Source: an uncultured Alphaproteobacteria bacterium
Lineage (GTDB): Bacteria > Pseudomonadota > Alphaproteobacteria > Rs-D84
Direction: 5' to 3'
Assembly (NCBI GenBank): GCA_934272785.1
Contig: CAKQSE010000006.1
Location: 3,688 to 67,687 of the forward strand
Length of the DNA stretch: 64,000 bases
The position numbers were made by a program, and so were the translations under genes. How positions within the stretch are numbered: the first letter of the stretch is position 1; every line of letters starts with the position of its first letter. A model generated the notes under the pieces. The model was not told the origin of the DNA. It saw only the letters and a program-made list of their open reading frames with translations, and ran no database searches. Of the stretch, positions 32,636 through 41,844 are shown piece after piece.

Positions 32636-33338
32636 AATGAAATATGTTTTGTTGTTTGCAGTTGCGACGGTTGTGTTTCCAATCGCCCGTGCCCAGGCCG
32701 AGGTCTTGGACCAAGACATCGAAATTACGGATACGATTTCGGTTGAAAAATCTGGGGACACAGACACTGATATGGAACAGGTGTCCGCGAACGCCGTGTC
32801 TGATTACCAGGTAGATGGTTCGTTGTTTCAGCAGATTACCGACCTGGAACAGGAAAAGGTTTTAATGCAATTGGAAAAAGAGCGCGCGCAATTGGATTTG
32901 GAATTGGACCGGTTGGCGGCCGAAAAAATCAAATTGCATATGGAAATTGACACTCTGTCGGGGCGCGCCGAACAACAGCAACAGGAATTGGATGCGGCCA
33001 AGGCAAAGTTAGAGGCAGAAACCGCAAAACTGGAACGTGAAAAACAGGCCCTGGAATCAGAGGCCGCCAGCCCCCGCACCAGCAAGAGCGTATCTGCATC
33101 AGACGATGACAATGAGGATATCAAGATTGACGAGAAATATAAACTGGTCAACGTATTTGGTGTTGGCAATCAATTACAGGCAACGGTTGCGGATTTAAAG
33201 ACCGGACAAAATAAAAAGGTTTCGGTTGGCCGTAAATTAGACGACTTTACCGTGAAATCTATATCACTGGATGATGGAATTGTGTTCGTTACGCCGTCTG
33301 GTGCAACCCAGGCATTAAACGTAACAAACGCACGATAA
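32625..33338 (+). CDS. pilP: Type IV pilus protein PilP-like
   Basis: A 237-aa periplasmic protein. The N terminus is a signal peptide (MSNKMKYVLLFAVATVVFPI...ARAQA). The centre (about 70-145) is a coiled coil rich in Glu, Leu and Lys, and the C-terminal 75 residues (KYKLVNVFGVGNQLQATVAD...) form a beta domain with a GRKLDDFTVKSI loop, as in R64 PilP and other periplasmic secretin-linking pilot proteins. It overlaps the upstream pilO-like gene by 11 bases. The function is inferred from order and topology. Confidence 0.7.
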   Translation: MSNKMKYVLLFAVATVVFPIARAQAEVLDQDIEITDTISVEKSGDTDTDMEQVSANAVSDYQVDGSLFQQITDLEQEKVLMQLEKERAQLDLELDRLAAEKIKLHMEIDTLSGRAEQQQQELDAAKAKLEAETAKLEREKQALESEAASPRTSKSVSASDDDNEDIKIDEKYKLVNVFGVGNQLQATVADLKTGQNKKVSVGRKLDDFTVKSISLDDGIVFVTPSGATQALNVTNAR

Positions 33339-33356
33339 AAACGGATTTGGCGCACA

Positions 33357-34994
33357 ATGAACGATACAGATAATAACATCTTGAATAATATTCCAACGAC
33401 GGCGCGGCCATCGGTTCCGGCGGGTTTGGAAAATGCCGAGACCAAGGATATTGTTGATTATCTGTTTTCAAATGGTAACCGTTTGTTGACGGCAACCGGT
33501 GGATCCATGGAATTGCCCAAGGATACACAGGGGTTGGTTGCATATTTTTCAGGTGGTGAAATTATTATATCGCGCACACATCGTTATGATGGGCGCGTAA
33601 TGGCGTTTTTGGACTTGTTGCGCGCACGCGCGCGTCCAATGCGCACACCGTTTTATTCTGATTTGGGTTTAGTATCGGCGATATATAAATCGTATGAGGC
33701 ACGCCTGGGCGGGCCATCACGTGTCAGCCACGATTTTGATAACCAAATGCAGAAAGATTTTGTGGATATCGTTGCACGTGCTGCCGCGCAAAAGGTGTCG
33801 GATATTCATATCGAGGTTGGCGACCAAACCACAATCTATTTCCGTATTGACGGCAGTATGCAGCCTGTGTTGGAATACAATTCGGGGTGGGGTGAATCAT
33901 TTGTTCGTGCGGCGTTTGCGTCGTCGGATATGTCCAATGCGAACTATGCCCAAAACGAATATCAGTCGGCCCAGAAAGATGGTCGCACACCCCTGCGCGG
34001 GACCAAGGATTTATACCTGCCGATGGGGATTTTGAGTATTCGTATGCAATTTAACCCAATCGCATTTGGTTCGCGATATGTGGTTATGCGATTGCTGTAT
34101 GATAACCCGTCCGAAGGAATCAAAACAGAACAGGAATTTGGCGAATATGAACAACGCCTGTTGATGCGTCTGCGTGCGTTTCCAACCGGATTGGTGATTG
34201 TGGCCGGTCCAACCAGTTCTGGTAAATCAACGACATTGGTGCGTAATATGTCGCTGATGTTAAAGGAACGTAATTACGAAATCAATATGATTACGGTGGA
34301 AAACCCGGTTGAACAAAAGATTTTTGGTGCGCATCAAATGCCGGTGGTCAACACCACGAACGAAGAACAACGCGAAGACAGATATACCGAGGCCCTGGCC
34401 GCCGCATTGCGCAGTGACCCGGACACGCTGATGGTGGGTGAAATTCGCACGTTGGCGGCGGCGCAATTGACGGTGCGTGGTGCGCTGTCGGGTCATAATG
34501 TTTGGACAACACTGCATGCGAATTCGGCCATGGCGGCATTGACGCGTTTGCTGGACTTGGGAATAGAGGCGTTTAAGTTAAAAGAAGAAACCCTGATGCG
34601 TGGGTTGATATCAATGCGCCTGTTTAAAAAGGTTTGTCCGTATTGCCGTGAACGCCTGATTGATCATCCGGAACATCCGGCATATGCCCGCGTGATGGCG
34701 GCGTTTGGGGAATTGGGCCTGCGCCAGGTTTATATTCGTGGGGCCGGCTGTAAAGAGTGCAAGGGCACAGGGACCCTGGGGCGTATCAAGGCCGGTGAAA
34801 TCATTATCACAAACAGTGAATTCTTGCGTCTGGCGTTGGCGGGAAATACCGATGGGGCGTTGCGCTATTGGTTGGAAGATATGGACGGTCGCACATTGAA
34901 AGAGGCGGCAATGTCCCTGATGTTACAGGGGATTATCGGCGTTGACGAATTGGAACGCTGGGTTGGATTACTGGACAGACCGGGGGTATATTAA
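33357..34994 (+). CDS. pilQ: Type IV pilus assembly ATPase PilQ (PilB/GspE family)
   Basis: Traffic ATPase of the type II/IV secretion superfamily (545 aa). It has an N1D-like start, then Walker A GPTSSGKST near residue 285, the Asp box and Walker B (ALRSDPDTLMVGEIRTLAAA) near residue 350 and the His box (TTLHANSAMAALTRLLDLG). A CxxC motif lies near residue 425 and GAGCKECKGTG later, giving the tetracysteine zinc site of PilB/GspE-type ATPases. In R64 nomenclature this is PilQ. It powers pilus extension and sits between pilP and pilR. Confidence 0.92.
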   Translation: MNDTDNNILNNIPTTARPSVPAGLENAETKDIVDYLFSNGNRLLTATGGSMELPKDTQGLVAYFSGGEIIISRTHRYDGRVMAFLDLLRARARPMRTPFYSDLGLVSAIYKSYEARLGGPSRVSHDFDNQMQKDFVDIVARAAAQKVSDIHIEVGDQTTIYFRIDGSMQPVLEYNSGWGESFVRAAFASSDMSNANYAQNEYQSAQKDGRTPLRGTKDLYLPMGILSIRMQFNPIAFGSRYVVMRLLYDNPSEGIKTEQEFGEYEQRLLMRLRAFPTGLVIVAGPTSSGKSTTLVRNMSLMLKERNYEINMITVENPVEQKIFGAHQMPVVNTTNEEQREDRYTEALAAALRSDPDTLMVGEIRTLAAAQLTVRGALSGHNVWTTLHANSAMAALTRLLDLGIEAFKLKEETLMRGLISMRLFKKVCPYCRERLIDHPEHPAYARVMAAFGELGLRQVYIRGAGCKECKGTGTLGRIKAGEIIITNSEFLRLALAGNTDGALRYWLEDMDGRTLKEAAMSLMLQGIIGVDELERWVGLLDRPGVY

Positions 34995-34997
34995 AGT

Positions 34998-36071
34998 ATG
35001 ACAACCAAGCTGGATAAATTATATGCCAAGATTGTTTTCAGATTAAATACTGAAAAGCGTATGGCCACCGCGCGCAAGTTGGCGTCGCTGTTGCGTAATG
35101 ATTTTACGTTGATGGATGCGCTGGGGCGGTTGGAAATGGTTGAGTCCAAAAATGGCCGGAAACCAAACGAACCATTTGCAATTGTTATGCGCGAATTTCA
35201 ACAGAATCTGGAACGCGGTATGAGTTTTTCAGACGCAACTCGTGGTTGGGTCCCAATGGAAGAAACGCTGTTGGTGACGTCTGGGAATTTGACCAGTTTG
35301 GTTGTTGCGCTGGAAAATGTTTCGCGCGTGGTCGAGGGAACACAACGTATAAAGCGCGCGATGTTATCTGCGATTGCGTATCCGTTGTTTCTGTTAGTGT
35401 TGACGTTTTTAATTATAATTATGGTTGGACTGTATCTGGTGCCACCATTGGCCGATGTTGCAGGGCCGACGATGGTGTGGCAATCGGCGGCCGCATCGCT
35501 GATATGGTTATCTGAATTTGCCGGACGGTATTGGTATGCGTTTGCAATTGGTTTTGCCGGTGTGTGCGGGATTATATGGCTCAGTCTGGCGAATTGGACC
35601 GGGAATTTGCGTCGGTTTTTTGATAAATTGCCGCCATGGAACGTGTATAAGATTCAGGTGTCTGTTGGTTGGATGATGAGTTTGTCGTCCATGGTTGCCG
35701 CGGGTATCACAATCCCAGACGCAATGCGTATGTTGGCCGATGGGTCGAACAGATATCTGCGCACGATATTAAATGACACACTGCATTACATTGCAAATGG
35801 TGACAACCTGGGGGCGGCGTTGGCGAATACCGGGCGTGATTTCCCGAATTCTGAAATGATTGGCGATTTGGCGATTTATGCCGATATGAACGGGTTTGAT
35901 GAAAACCTGGCGCGGGTGGCAAATGATTATTTAGATGAATCCGTGCGCAAGATGGAATCGATATCAAATGTGCTGAACAGCGTGGGTATTTTGCTGGTGT
36001 CGGCGGTAATTGCGTGGGTCGTCCTGGGGACGTTCCAGATGCAGGACCAAATCACCGCTGCGTTGTCGTAA
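34998..36071 (+). CDS. pilR: Type IV pilus inner-membrane platform PilR (PilC/GspF family)
   Basis: A 357-aa polytopic inner-membrane protein of the PilC/GspF type. It has two repeated cytoplasmic helical domains (about 20-120 and 200-310) and three transmembrane helices (about 125-148, 175-200 and 335-355). The first domain ends with SAIAYPLFLLVLTFLIII and the second has the family pattern GDNLGAALANTGRDFP. It follows pilQ by three bases and completes the pilO-P-Q-R order of R64-type pili. A prepilin gene is not in the window. Confidence 0.9.
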   Translation: MTTKLDKLYAKIVFRLNTEKRMATARKLASLLRNDFTLMDALGRLEMVESKNGRKPNEPFAIVMREFQQNLERGMSFSDATRGWVPMEETLLVTSGNLTSLVVALENVSRVVEGTQRIKRAMLSAIAYPLFLLVLTFLIIIMVGLYLVPPLADVAGPTMVWQSAAASLIWLSEFAGRYWYAFAIGFAGVCGIIWLSLANWTGNLRRFFDKLPPWNVYKIQVSVGWMMSLSSMVAAGITIPDAMRMLADGSNRYLRTILNDTLHYIANGDNLGAALANTGRDFPNSEMIGDLAIYADMNGFDENLARVANDYLDESVRKMESISNVLNSVGILLVSAVIAWVVLGTFQMQDQITAALS

Positions 36072-36087
36072 TAGAGAGCAATGCCGA

Positions 36088-36126
36088 CACCCCGCCCTGC
36101 GGGCACCCCTCTGGCCAGAGGGGAAC
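36088..36126. repeat. Short palindromic repeat between pilR and methylase gene
   Basis: Two hairpins in series, CCCGC/GCGGG and CCCCTCT/AGAGGGG, with a following GAAC. It resembles the ends of the palindromic element inside the DUF559 gene at 54581, which shares the CCCTGCGGG and CCTC-stem pieces, so it probably belongs to the same repeat family. Confidence 0.6.
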
Positions 36127-36234
36127 TTTATTCTGCTATGGAAATAAAACAGGTGCGCCAACCGGCGCGCTTGTTTTATGTGCTGGATTTGTTAAAAATA
36201 CTTGTTTATAATCACTTTCGTGAGGAAAGAATTT

Positions 36235-37167
36235 ATGAACGCTGTATCAGCCAGATTGCCGGATTATGTTAATTGCAGACCTGTATTAAAATGGGCAGGT
36301 GGCAAGGGACAATTGCTGGATCAAATAGAACAAAAATTACCGTTAAAACTGAAAATGGGGGGTATAGAGCGTTATATTGAACCATTTGTAGGTGGTGGGG
36401 CGGTATTTTTTGATATTTATAATAATTACCATATCCAAGAAGCGTTTTTGTTTGATATAAATCCAGAATTGGTGATTTTGTATAATGTTATTAAATATGA
36501 TGTTGAAAACCTGATTATTGAACTGACAAAGATTGATACTGAATATCAACATACTGTGGATAAAAAAGAATATTATTACGCCAGACGTGATGAGTATAAT
36601 AATTTAGATAAAAATGTAGATGCAAATGTGTATGTGGCAGGTTTTGTGCGTCGGGCGTCCTTGACAATATTTTTGAACCGGACTTGCTTTAATGGATTGT
36701 TTCGTGTGAACAGTAAAAACAAGTTTAATGTTCCTATGGGTAAATACATTAATCCACGTATACTGGACGAAGAAAACTTGCGCAATGTATCAGAAGCGTT
36801 GCAGATTGCAACGATCGTTCAGGCGGATTTTAGCAAGGTAACGGGTTGTGTTACCGCGGATACATTTATTTATTATGACCCCCCATATCGTCCAATTTGC
36901 GAGACGTCATCGTTTAATTCGTATGCTGTTGGTGATTTTGATGATGATGAACAAAAACGTCTGAAATGTGTTTTTGATGCATGTCATCAAAATGGCGCAT
37001 TGCAGATGTTGAGCAATTCTGATCCAACGAATTATACAGATGACCTATTCTTTGATGATTTATACAAAGATTATAAAATAAATCGTATATTGGCCAAACG
37101 TTTAATTAATTCCAAGGCTGATGGTCGCGATACAATTCGTGAATTATTGATAACGAACTATGAATAA
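36235..37167 (+). CDS. Dam-like DNA adenine methylase (D12 class)
   Basis: N6-adenine methyltransferase (310 aa) of the D12/Dam class. The AdoMet-binding motif is LKWAGGKGQLLDQI, near residue 18, and the catalytic DPPY is in FIYYDPPYRPICE, near residue 215. GGAVFFDI and DINPELVILYNVI complete the family core. The ATG at 36235 has GAGGAAAG upstream. It overlaps the next gene by eight bases. Together with the next two genes it forms a restriction-modification set. Codon usage is AT-rich, unlike the flanking core genes, suggesting horizontal transfer. Confidence 0.88.
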   Translation: MNAVSARLPDYVNCRPVLKWAGGKGQLLDQIEQKLPLKLKMGGIERYIEPFVGGGAVFFDIYNNYHIQEAFLFDINPELVILYNVIKYDVENLIIELTKIDTEYQHTVDKKEYYYARRDEYNNLDKNVDANVYVAGFVRRASLTIFLNRTCFNGLFRVNSKNKFNVPMGKYINPRILDEENLRNVSEALQIATIVQADFSKVTGCVTADTFIYYDPPYRPICETSSFNSYAVGDFDDDEQKRLKCVFDACHQNGALQMLSNSDPTNYTDDLFFDDLYKDYKINRILAKRLINSKADGRDTIRELLITNYE

Positions 37168-37945
37168 AAAATCATATCGTCTTTATTGCGCAGATTGTCT
37201 GGAACAATTGGCCCAGATTCCAGAAAATACATTTGATATGATTTTTGCTGACCCACCGTATATGTTATCCAATGGTGGTATTACGTGTCAAAATGGATGT
37301 GTAGTTTCTGTAAACAAGGGCGATTGGGATAAATCGCACGGATTGATGGATGATTTCGAATTTCATAAAAAGTGGCTATGTGCCTGCCATCGTGTGTTGA
37401 AACCCAATGGTACATTGTGGGTCAGTGGCACTTATCACAGTATTTATTCATGCGGGTTTGCAATGCAGGTGCTGGGGTTTCATATATTAAATGACATTAC
37501 GTGGTTCAAACCGAATGCCAGTCCGAATATGTCGTGTCGCTATTTTACGGCCAGTCACGAAACTCTGATTTGGGCGCGTAAAAGCAAGAAATCTAAGCAC
37601 ATATTCAACTATAACGCGATGAAGAATGGTGATTTTCCAAAAGATTTTATAAAAAAGCCAAATTGCCAAATGCGCAGTGTTTGGGCAATAGGGACACCAA
37701 CAAAATCAGAAAAGAAGTTCGGAAAGCATCCGACCCAGAAACCGGTTGAGTTGCTAGAACGTATTATTTTGGCATCAACAAATCCAGGTGATTTAATTTT
37801 GGACCCGTTCATGGGCAGTGGCACAACAGGTGTTGCATCGGTTGCATTGGGACGTCGCTTTGTTGGAATTGATAAAGAGGCGCAATTTGTTGAATTAGCC
37901 GAAAAAAGGTTATATGATATATCTGAGAAAAAGGATAAAAAATGA
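37160..37945 (+). CDS. DpnA-like DNA methyltransferase
   Basis: Second methyltransferase (261 aa) of the beta-class. It carries DMIFADPPYMLSNGG near residue 30, NKGDWDKS shortly after, a MSCRYFTASHETLIWARKS segment and the C-terminal AdoMet motif DPFMGSGTTGVAS. This arrangement, with the GG after DPPY and VVSVNKGDWDKS, is close to M.DpnA, the partner that acts on single-stranded DNA in the DpnII system. The pairing D12 methylase followed by a DpnA-like one mirrors dpnM-dpnA. It overlaps the upstream and downstream genes by a few bases. Confidence 0.85.
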   Translation: MNKKSYRLYCADCLEQLAQIPENTFDMIFADPPYMLSNGGITCQNGCVVSVNKGDWDKSHGLMDDFEFHKKWLCACHRVLKPNGTLWVSGTYHSIYSCGFAMQVLGFHILNDITWFKPNASPNMSCRYFTASHETLIWARKSKKSKHIFNYNAMKNGDFPKDFIKKPNCQMRSVWAIGTPTKSEKKFGKHPTQKPVELLERIILASTNPGDLILDPFMGSGTTGVASVALGRRFVGIDKEAQFVELAEKRLYDISEKKDKK

Positions 37946-38478
37946 AGGCAAATGGAATTGGTGGTGCGAATACAAAAACTGGTTTAATTTTTGAAGGAAA
38001 AACAGATTTACGCACGTTTTTGTGTTCACAGCCCGGATATGATTGCGTAGATGACAAGCGTGGTTGGGTTTCTGTTTTATACAATGGGGAAGAAGTTGCA
38101 TCCATTTTTAAGAAAACCGCATTGTATAAATTTTTAGAATATCGTGGCATTGATTGGAAATCTATATTATCTAAAAAGTTGCTACCAGATGATTCTATTT
38201 ATGTTGTTGTAAACAACACATTTTTTGTGGTTGAGTGCAAATTTCAACGCGTTGCTGGTTCGGTTGATGAAAAATTACAAACCTGCGATTTTAAGAAAAA
38301 ACAGTATAAAAAACTGTTGGCTCAGCTAAATATGGAAGTTGAGTATATTTATTTGTTAAGCGACTGGTTCAAGCAACCGTGCTATCAAGATGTATTAGAT
38401 TATATAGTTTCCGTTGGTTGTTCTTATTATTTTGAGTATATACCGTTAAAAAAGTTTGGTTTGCCGATACCGCAATAA
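37942..38478 (+). CDS. Type II restriction endonuclease candidate
   Basis: A 178-aa protein, third gene of the modification cluster, overlapping the DpnA-like gene by four bases (ATGA). It starts MKANGIGGANTKTGLIFEGK, a start seen in small type II nucleases. A PD-(D/E)xK-like pair is visible: LPDDSIYVVVNNTFFVVECK, where the aspartate in PDDS and the E-x-K in VECK fit the catalytic pattern. It does not resemble the large R.DpnII protein, so the modification genes may have acquired a different nuclease. The target site cannot be read from sequence; GATC or a related site is likely from the methylases. A bidirectional terminator follows. Confidence 0.65.
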   Translation: MKANGIGGANTKTGLIFEGKTDLRTFLCSQPGYDCVDDKRGWVSVLYNGEEVASIFKKTALYKFLEYRGIDWKSILSKKLLPDDSIYVVVNNTFFVVECKFQRVAGSVDEKLQTCDFKKKQYKKLLAQLNMEVEYIYLLSDWFKQPCYQDVLDYIVSVGCSYYFEYIPLKKFGLPIPQ

Positions 38479-38479
38479 A

Positions 38480-38503
38480 AATGCCCCGATGGGGCATTTT
38501 TTA
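38480..38503. terminator. Bidirectional terminator between RM operon and RusA-like gene
   Basis: AAAATGCCCC/GGGGCATTTT around a GAT loop, with A-rich and T-rich sides. It ends both convergent units. Confidence 0.9.
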
Positions 38504-39070
38504 TACCATAAACGGCAGGTTTTCCAGGTTTCCTTCGGCGACGCGGACATTGACGTCCAACAATATAAATACTGCGTCGGGGGTTTTCGGAATATTTTCG
38601 TTAAACAGGTCGGTGCCCAGCAAGTGGCTGGTATTTACAGACAGTTTGGTTATCAGATGATCGTCGTCCAACAGTGTGTAAATCGGCCCAATGTCGCGCG
38701 GCGTGTTTTCGCCAACCTCGTGCTCGTTCTGGGGACAACGCAGGCCGTCCAGCAACGTTTTAACGCGGTTATCAATATCGCGACGTGGCACGCCCACAAT
38801 TTCAGGGTGCATCATTTGAATATCAATTTCGGCCAATAATTTCAGGTTTGGTGTGATGATTGGATTCCAATCAATACCACCCACATGACGTGTGGTAATG
38901 GGGCTCTTGGTGGCGTTTGGGACCATGTATTGGGTCATGTTATTCCACGGCTGGTGTTCCAACAGTTTTTTCAGCTGTGGGTGAAATTGCATGCGAATAT
39001 CGGCAATATGGTGGGAACGTTTTTTTGGATTTATTAAAATATCACCAAAATACAATAACTTAAATTTCAT
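38501..39070 (-). CDS. RusA-like endodeoxyribonuclease candidate
   Basis: A 189-aa protein. The motif RRDIDNRVKTLLDGLRCPQN near residue 95 and LLDDDHLITKLS near residue 135 fit the RusA Holliday-junction resolvase family, where acidic residues in DxDNxxKxxLDxL and a later DDxxI bind metal. The N terminus (MKFKLLYFGDILINPKKRSH) and long loops are not typical, so it may be a distant relative. RusA proteins are normally prophage-encoded, but no other phage gene is close. Direction is convergent with the RM operon. Confidence 0.6.
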   Translation of the reverse strand: MKFKLLYFGDILINPKKRSHHIADIRMQFHPQLKKLLEHQPWNNMTQYMVPNATKSPITTRHVGGIDWNPIITPNLKLLAEIDIQMMHPEIVGVPRRDIDNRVKTLLDGLRCPQNEHEVGENTPRDIGPIYTLLDDDHLITKLSVNTSHLLGTDLFNENIPKTPDAVFILLDVNVRVAEGNLENLPFMV

Positions 39071-39155
39071 GTTATTTCCTTATGCTTTGTCCTTTTTTCT
39101 TGCTAATTATACCAGAAATTGCTATTTTTTACATAGAAAAAAGAAAGGAATTTAT

Positions 39156-41555
39156 ATGTCTGTAAATAATGAATATACCGGTGATTCAATTAAAGTATTA
39201 AAGGGGCTGGAGGCAGTAAAAAAACGCCCTGGAATGTATATTGGTGACGTGGGCGAGGGTGGTTCCGGTCTGCACCACATGATTTACGAAGTTGTCAATA
39301 ACTCTATTGACGAGGCGATGGCCGGTTACGCCGACACGGTGTATGTTTCATTGAATGCAGATGGGTCTGCGACAATTCGCGATAATGGTCGTGGTATGCC
39401 GTTTGATATCAACCACGAAACTGGGCGCAGTGCGCTGGAATTGATTATGTGCGAATTGCATGCCGGTGGTAAGTTCGATAACGAAGGCAACGGTGCGTAC
39501 AAGGTATCGGGCGGTCTGCACGGTGTTGGTGTGTCGGTTGTAAATGCGTTGTCCACGTGGCTGGAGGTGCGCGTATGGCGTGGCGACAAAGAAGCAATAA
39601 TGACGTTTGCCGATGGTGTGCCGACATCTGATTTGAAAATCATTGATAACACAACACATCATGAACACGGGACCGAGGTTACGTTCCTGCCGTCGCCGGA
39701 CACTTTTACAGGCACAGAATTTAATTTTGATACAATGGAAACGTGGCTGCGTGAACAGTCGTATTTGAACGCAAACGTAAAAATTATTCTGGAAGATTTG
39801 CGCGGGGGCGAAAAAAAGACACGTGAATTTCATTCGGTTGATGGGTTAAAGGGTTTTGCGACATACCTGGATAAATCCAAGGAATTGTTAAACCGCGAAC
39901 CAATTCATATTATCAAGCAGATTGATGAAACATATATTGAAATTGTTCTGCAATGGACAACGGCGTATACAGAAACATCGTTATGCTTTACCAATAATAT
40001 TCCAAACCGTGATGGTGGAACGCATCTGGCGGGATTTCGTGCGGGTCTGACACGTGCGATAAACAAATACATTGGTGAAAAGGTTACCAAGAAAGACATC
40101 AGCCTGTCGGGTGAAGATTTCCGCGAAGGTCTGACCAGTATCATCAGTGTGAAAATCCCGGATCCGAAATTTGGTTCCCAGACCAAGGATAAACTGGTAT
40201 CCAGCGAGGTTCGACCACTGGTTGAAAATACCGTATCAGAATTGCTGTATGAATTCTTGGATGAAAATCCGGCGATTGCAAAACTGATTATAGACAAGAT
40301 TATCGAAGCCGCCACCGCGCGCGAGGCCGCCCGCAAGGCGCGTGAATTATCGCGCAAGAAAACGGGGCCGGAATTGGGTGGTCTGCCCGGGAAATTGGCA
40401 AATTGCAGTGAGCGCGATCCGGCAAAATGTGAATTATTCATAGTCGAGGGGGACTCGGCTGGTGGTACGGCAAAGCAGGGACGCGACCGCAAGACCCAGG
40501 CAATTTTGCCGTTGCGTGGTAAAATCTTGAACGTTGAACGCGTGCGTTTTGATAAAATGCTGGGGTCGGATACGATTGGTGCGCTGATTACGACAATGGG
40601 CGCGGGTATCGGCAAAGACGATTTTGATATTGAAAAAATGCGTTATCACAAGGTCATTATCATGACCGATGCTGATGTCGACGGACAGCATATTCAGACG
40701 TTGTTGATGACGTTCTTTTTCCGCTATATGCCCGAGGCAATTGAACGTGGATACATCTATGTTGCAAAGCCGCCACTTTACGGCGTAACACGTGGAAAAC
40801 AGCAATTGTATCTGCAAAACGAACGTGAAATGGACGACTATCTGATGGATCAATTGGCAACCGATGGCGTTATCGAAACGTTTTCTGGGACCCAGATTTC
40901 CGGCGCAGATTTGAAACGTTTGCTGACATTGATTCTGAATATGCAAAACACGTTACAGGCATTGGGACACATTATGCCGTTGCGTTTTATCGAGGCATTG
41001 GCCCTGAACGGTGCGTTTGATAACGAAAACCCTGATACATTTGCGGCAACGCAAAAATTGCTGGATGCCCAGGAACTGGAATTCGAACGTGGTTGGCGCG
41101 TGTCGGGCGATGCGTCTGGTATTACAATCACACGCACGTTGCGCAGTGTTACCGAAACATACGTTTTGCCACGTGAAAAAATCAATTCGCCAGAAATCCG
41201 CGCATGGTTGCGTATGGATGGGCGCAATGAACTGATGGAAATATTTGTTCATCCGTGCACGTTGCGCGTCAAGGCGAAATCGCAAAAGATTTGGGGCGCG
41301 TTGAATTTGCTGAACACGGCATTTGAATACGCGAAAAATGGTTTAAAGATTCAACGCTATAAAGGTTTGGGTGAAATGAACGCCGAACAATTATGGGAAA
41401 CAACGATGGATCCGAATAACCGCAGCCTGTTCCAGGTCAAAATCAATGACGCATCCCAGGCGGACGAGGTTATATCTATGCTGATGGGTGATGTCGTTGA
41501 ACCACGTCGCGACTTTATCGTTGATAATGCGCTGGCGGCGAATCTGGACGTTTAA
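39156..41555 (+). CDS. gyrB: DNA gyrase subunit B
   Basis: ATPase subunit of DNA gyrase (799 aa). The GHKL domain has the N-terminal motif VLKGLEAVKKRPGMYIGDVG, then YEVVNNSIDEAM (catalytic Glu) and ATIRDNGRGMPFD. The QTK-type loop is QTKDKLVSS. The TOPRIM domain has ELFIVEGDSAGGTAKQGRDR and MTDADVDGQHI. A C-terminal QRYKGLGEMNAEQLWETTMD is the family end. The ATG at 39156 is chosen because it is preceded by AAAGGAA. gyrB rather than parE is preferred from the ~800 aa length and insertions. Confidence 0.97.
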   Translation: MSVNNEYTGDSIKVLKGLEAVKKRPGMYIGDVGEGGSGLHHMIYEVVNNSIDEAMAGYADTVYVSLNADGSATIRDNGRGMPFDINHETGRSALELIMCELHAGGKFDNEGNGAYKVSGGLHGVGVSVVNALSTWLEVRVWRGDKEAIMTFADGVPTSDLKIIDNTTHHEHGTEVTFLPSPDTFTGTEFNFDTMETWLREQSYLNANVKIILEDLRGGEKKTREFHSVDGLKGFATYLDKSKELLNREPIHIIKQIDETYIEIVLQWTTAYTETSLCFTNNIPNRDGGTHLAGFRAGLTRAINKYIGEKVTKKDISLSGEDFREGLTSIISVKIPDPKFGSQTKDKLVSSEVRPLVENTVSELLYEFLDENPAIAKLIIDKIIEAATAREAARKARELSRKKTGPELGGLPGKLANCSERDPAKCELFIVEGDSAGGTAKQGRDRKTQAILPLRGKILNVERVRFDKMLGSDTIGALITTMGAGIGKDDFDIEKMRYHKVIIMTDADVDGQHIQTLLMTFFFRYMPEAIERGYIYVAKPPLYGVTRGKQQLYLQNEREMDDYLMDQLATDGVIETFSGTQISGADLKRLLTLILNMQNTLQALGHIMPLRFIEALALNGAFDNENPDTFAATQKLLDAQELEFERGWRVSGDASGITITRTLRSVTETYVLPREKINSPEIRAWLRMDGRNELMEIFVHPCTLRVKAKSQKIWGALNLLNTAFEYAKNGLKIQRYKGLGEMNAEQLWETTMDPNNRSLFQVKINDASQADEVISMLMGDVVEPRRDFIVDNALAANLDV

Positions 41556-41580
41556 TAAAAAATAAAATGGGGGAAATGAT

Positions 41581-41844
41581 ATGCCTGAAAATACTGATGA
41601 TAAAAATGTTGTAACAATGCCTGATGGTCGTCGTTTTCGTGTAAATGACGATGGGTCGGTTACTGTGCTGGATGGGGCCCAGGGAATAGAAAGTATGCCC
41701 GCCGAAAAAGAAGATAAAGAAGCACAACAGAAAGCCGGTGACGCATTTAAACAGGGCAAAGAAAAATTGTTGGCGATGTTGGGTAAATCAAAACTGAGCC
41801 CGGAACAATTGGCGGCCATGGCGCGTGCGCACGAAAATGAATAA
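41581..41844 (+). CDS. Small hypothetical acidic protein, 87 aa
   Basis: I do not recognise it. It starts MPENTDDKNVVTMPDGRRFR, with a GGTGCTGATG-free leader but GGGGGAAATGAT-like ribosome-binding sequence upstream. The first 40 residues look like a short beta-hairpin (RRFRVNDDGSVTVLDG), and the rest is helical and charged (EKEDKEAQQKAGDAFKQGKE). It overlaps the following HhH gene by eight bases and lies between gyrB and the repair pair, so it may be translationally coupled to it. Confidence 0.6.
   Translation: MPENTDDKNVVTMPDGRRFRVNDDGSVTVLDGAQGIESMPAEKEDKEAQQKAGDAFKQGKEKLLAMLGKSKLSPEQLAAMARAHENE

Noticed and set aside
38991..39155. Extended start of gyrB
   Set aside because: The extra 55 codons do not look like a gyrase N terminus, and the ATG 39156 has a good ribosome-binding site.
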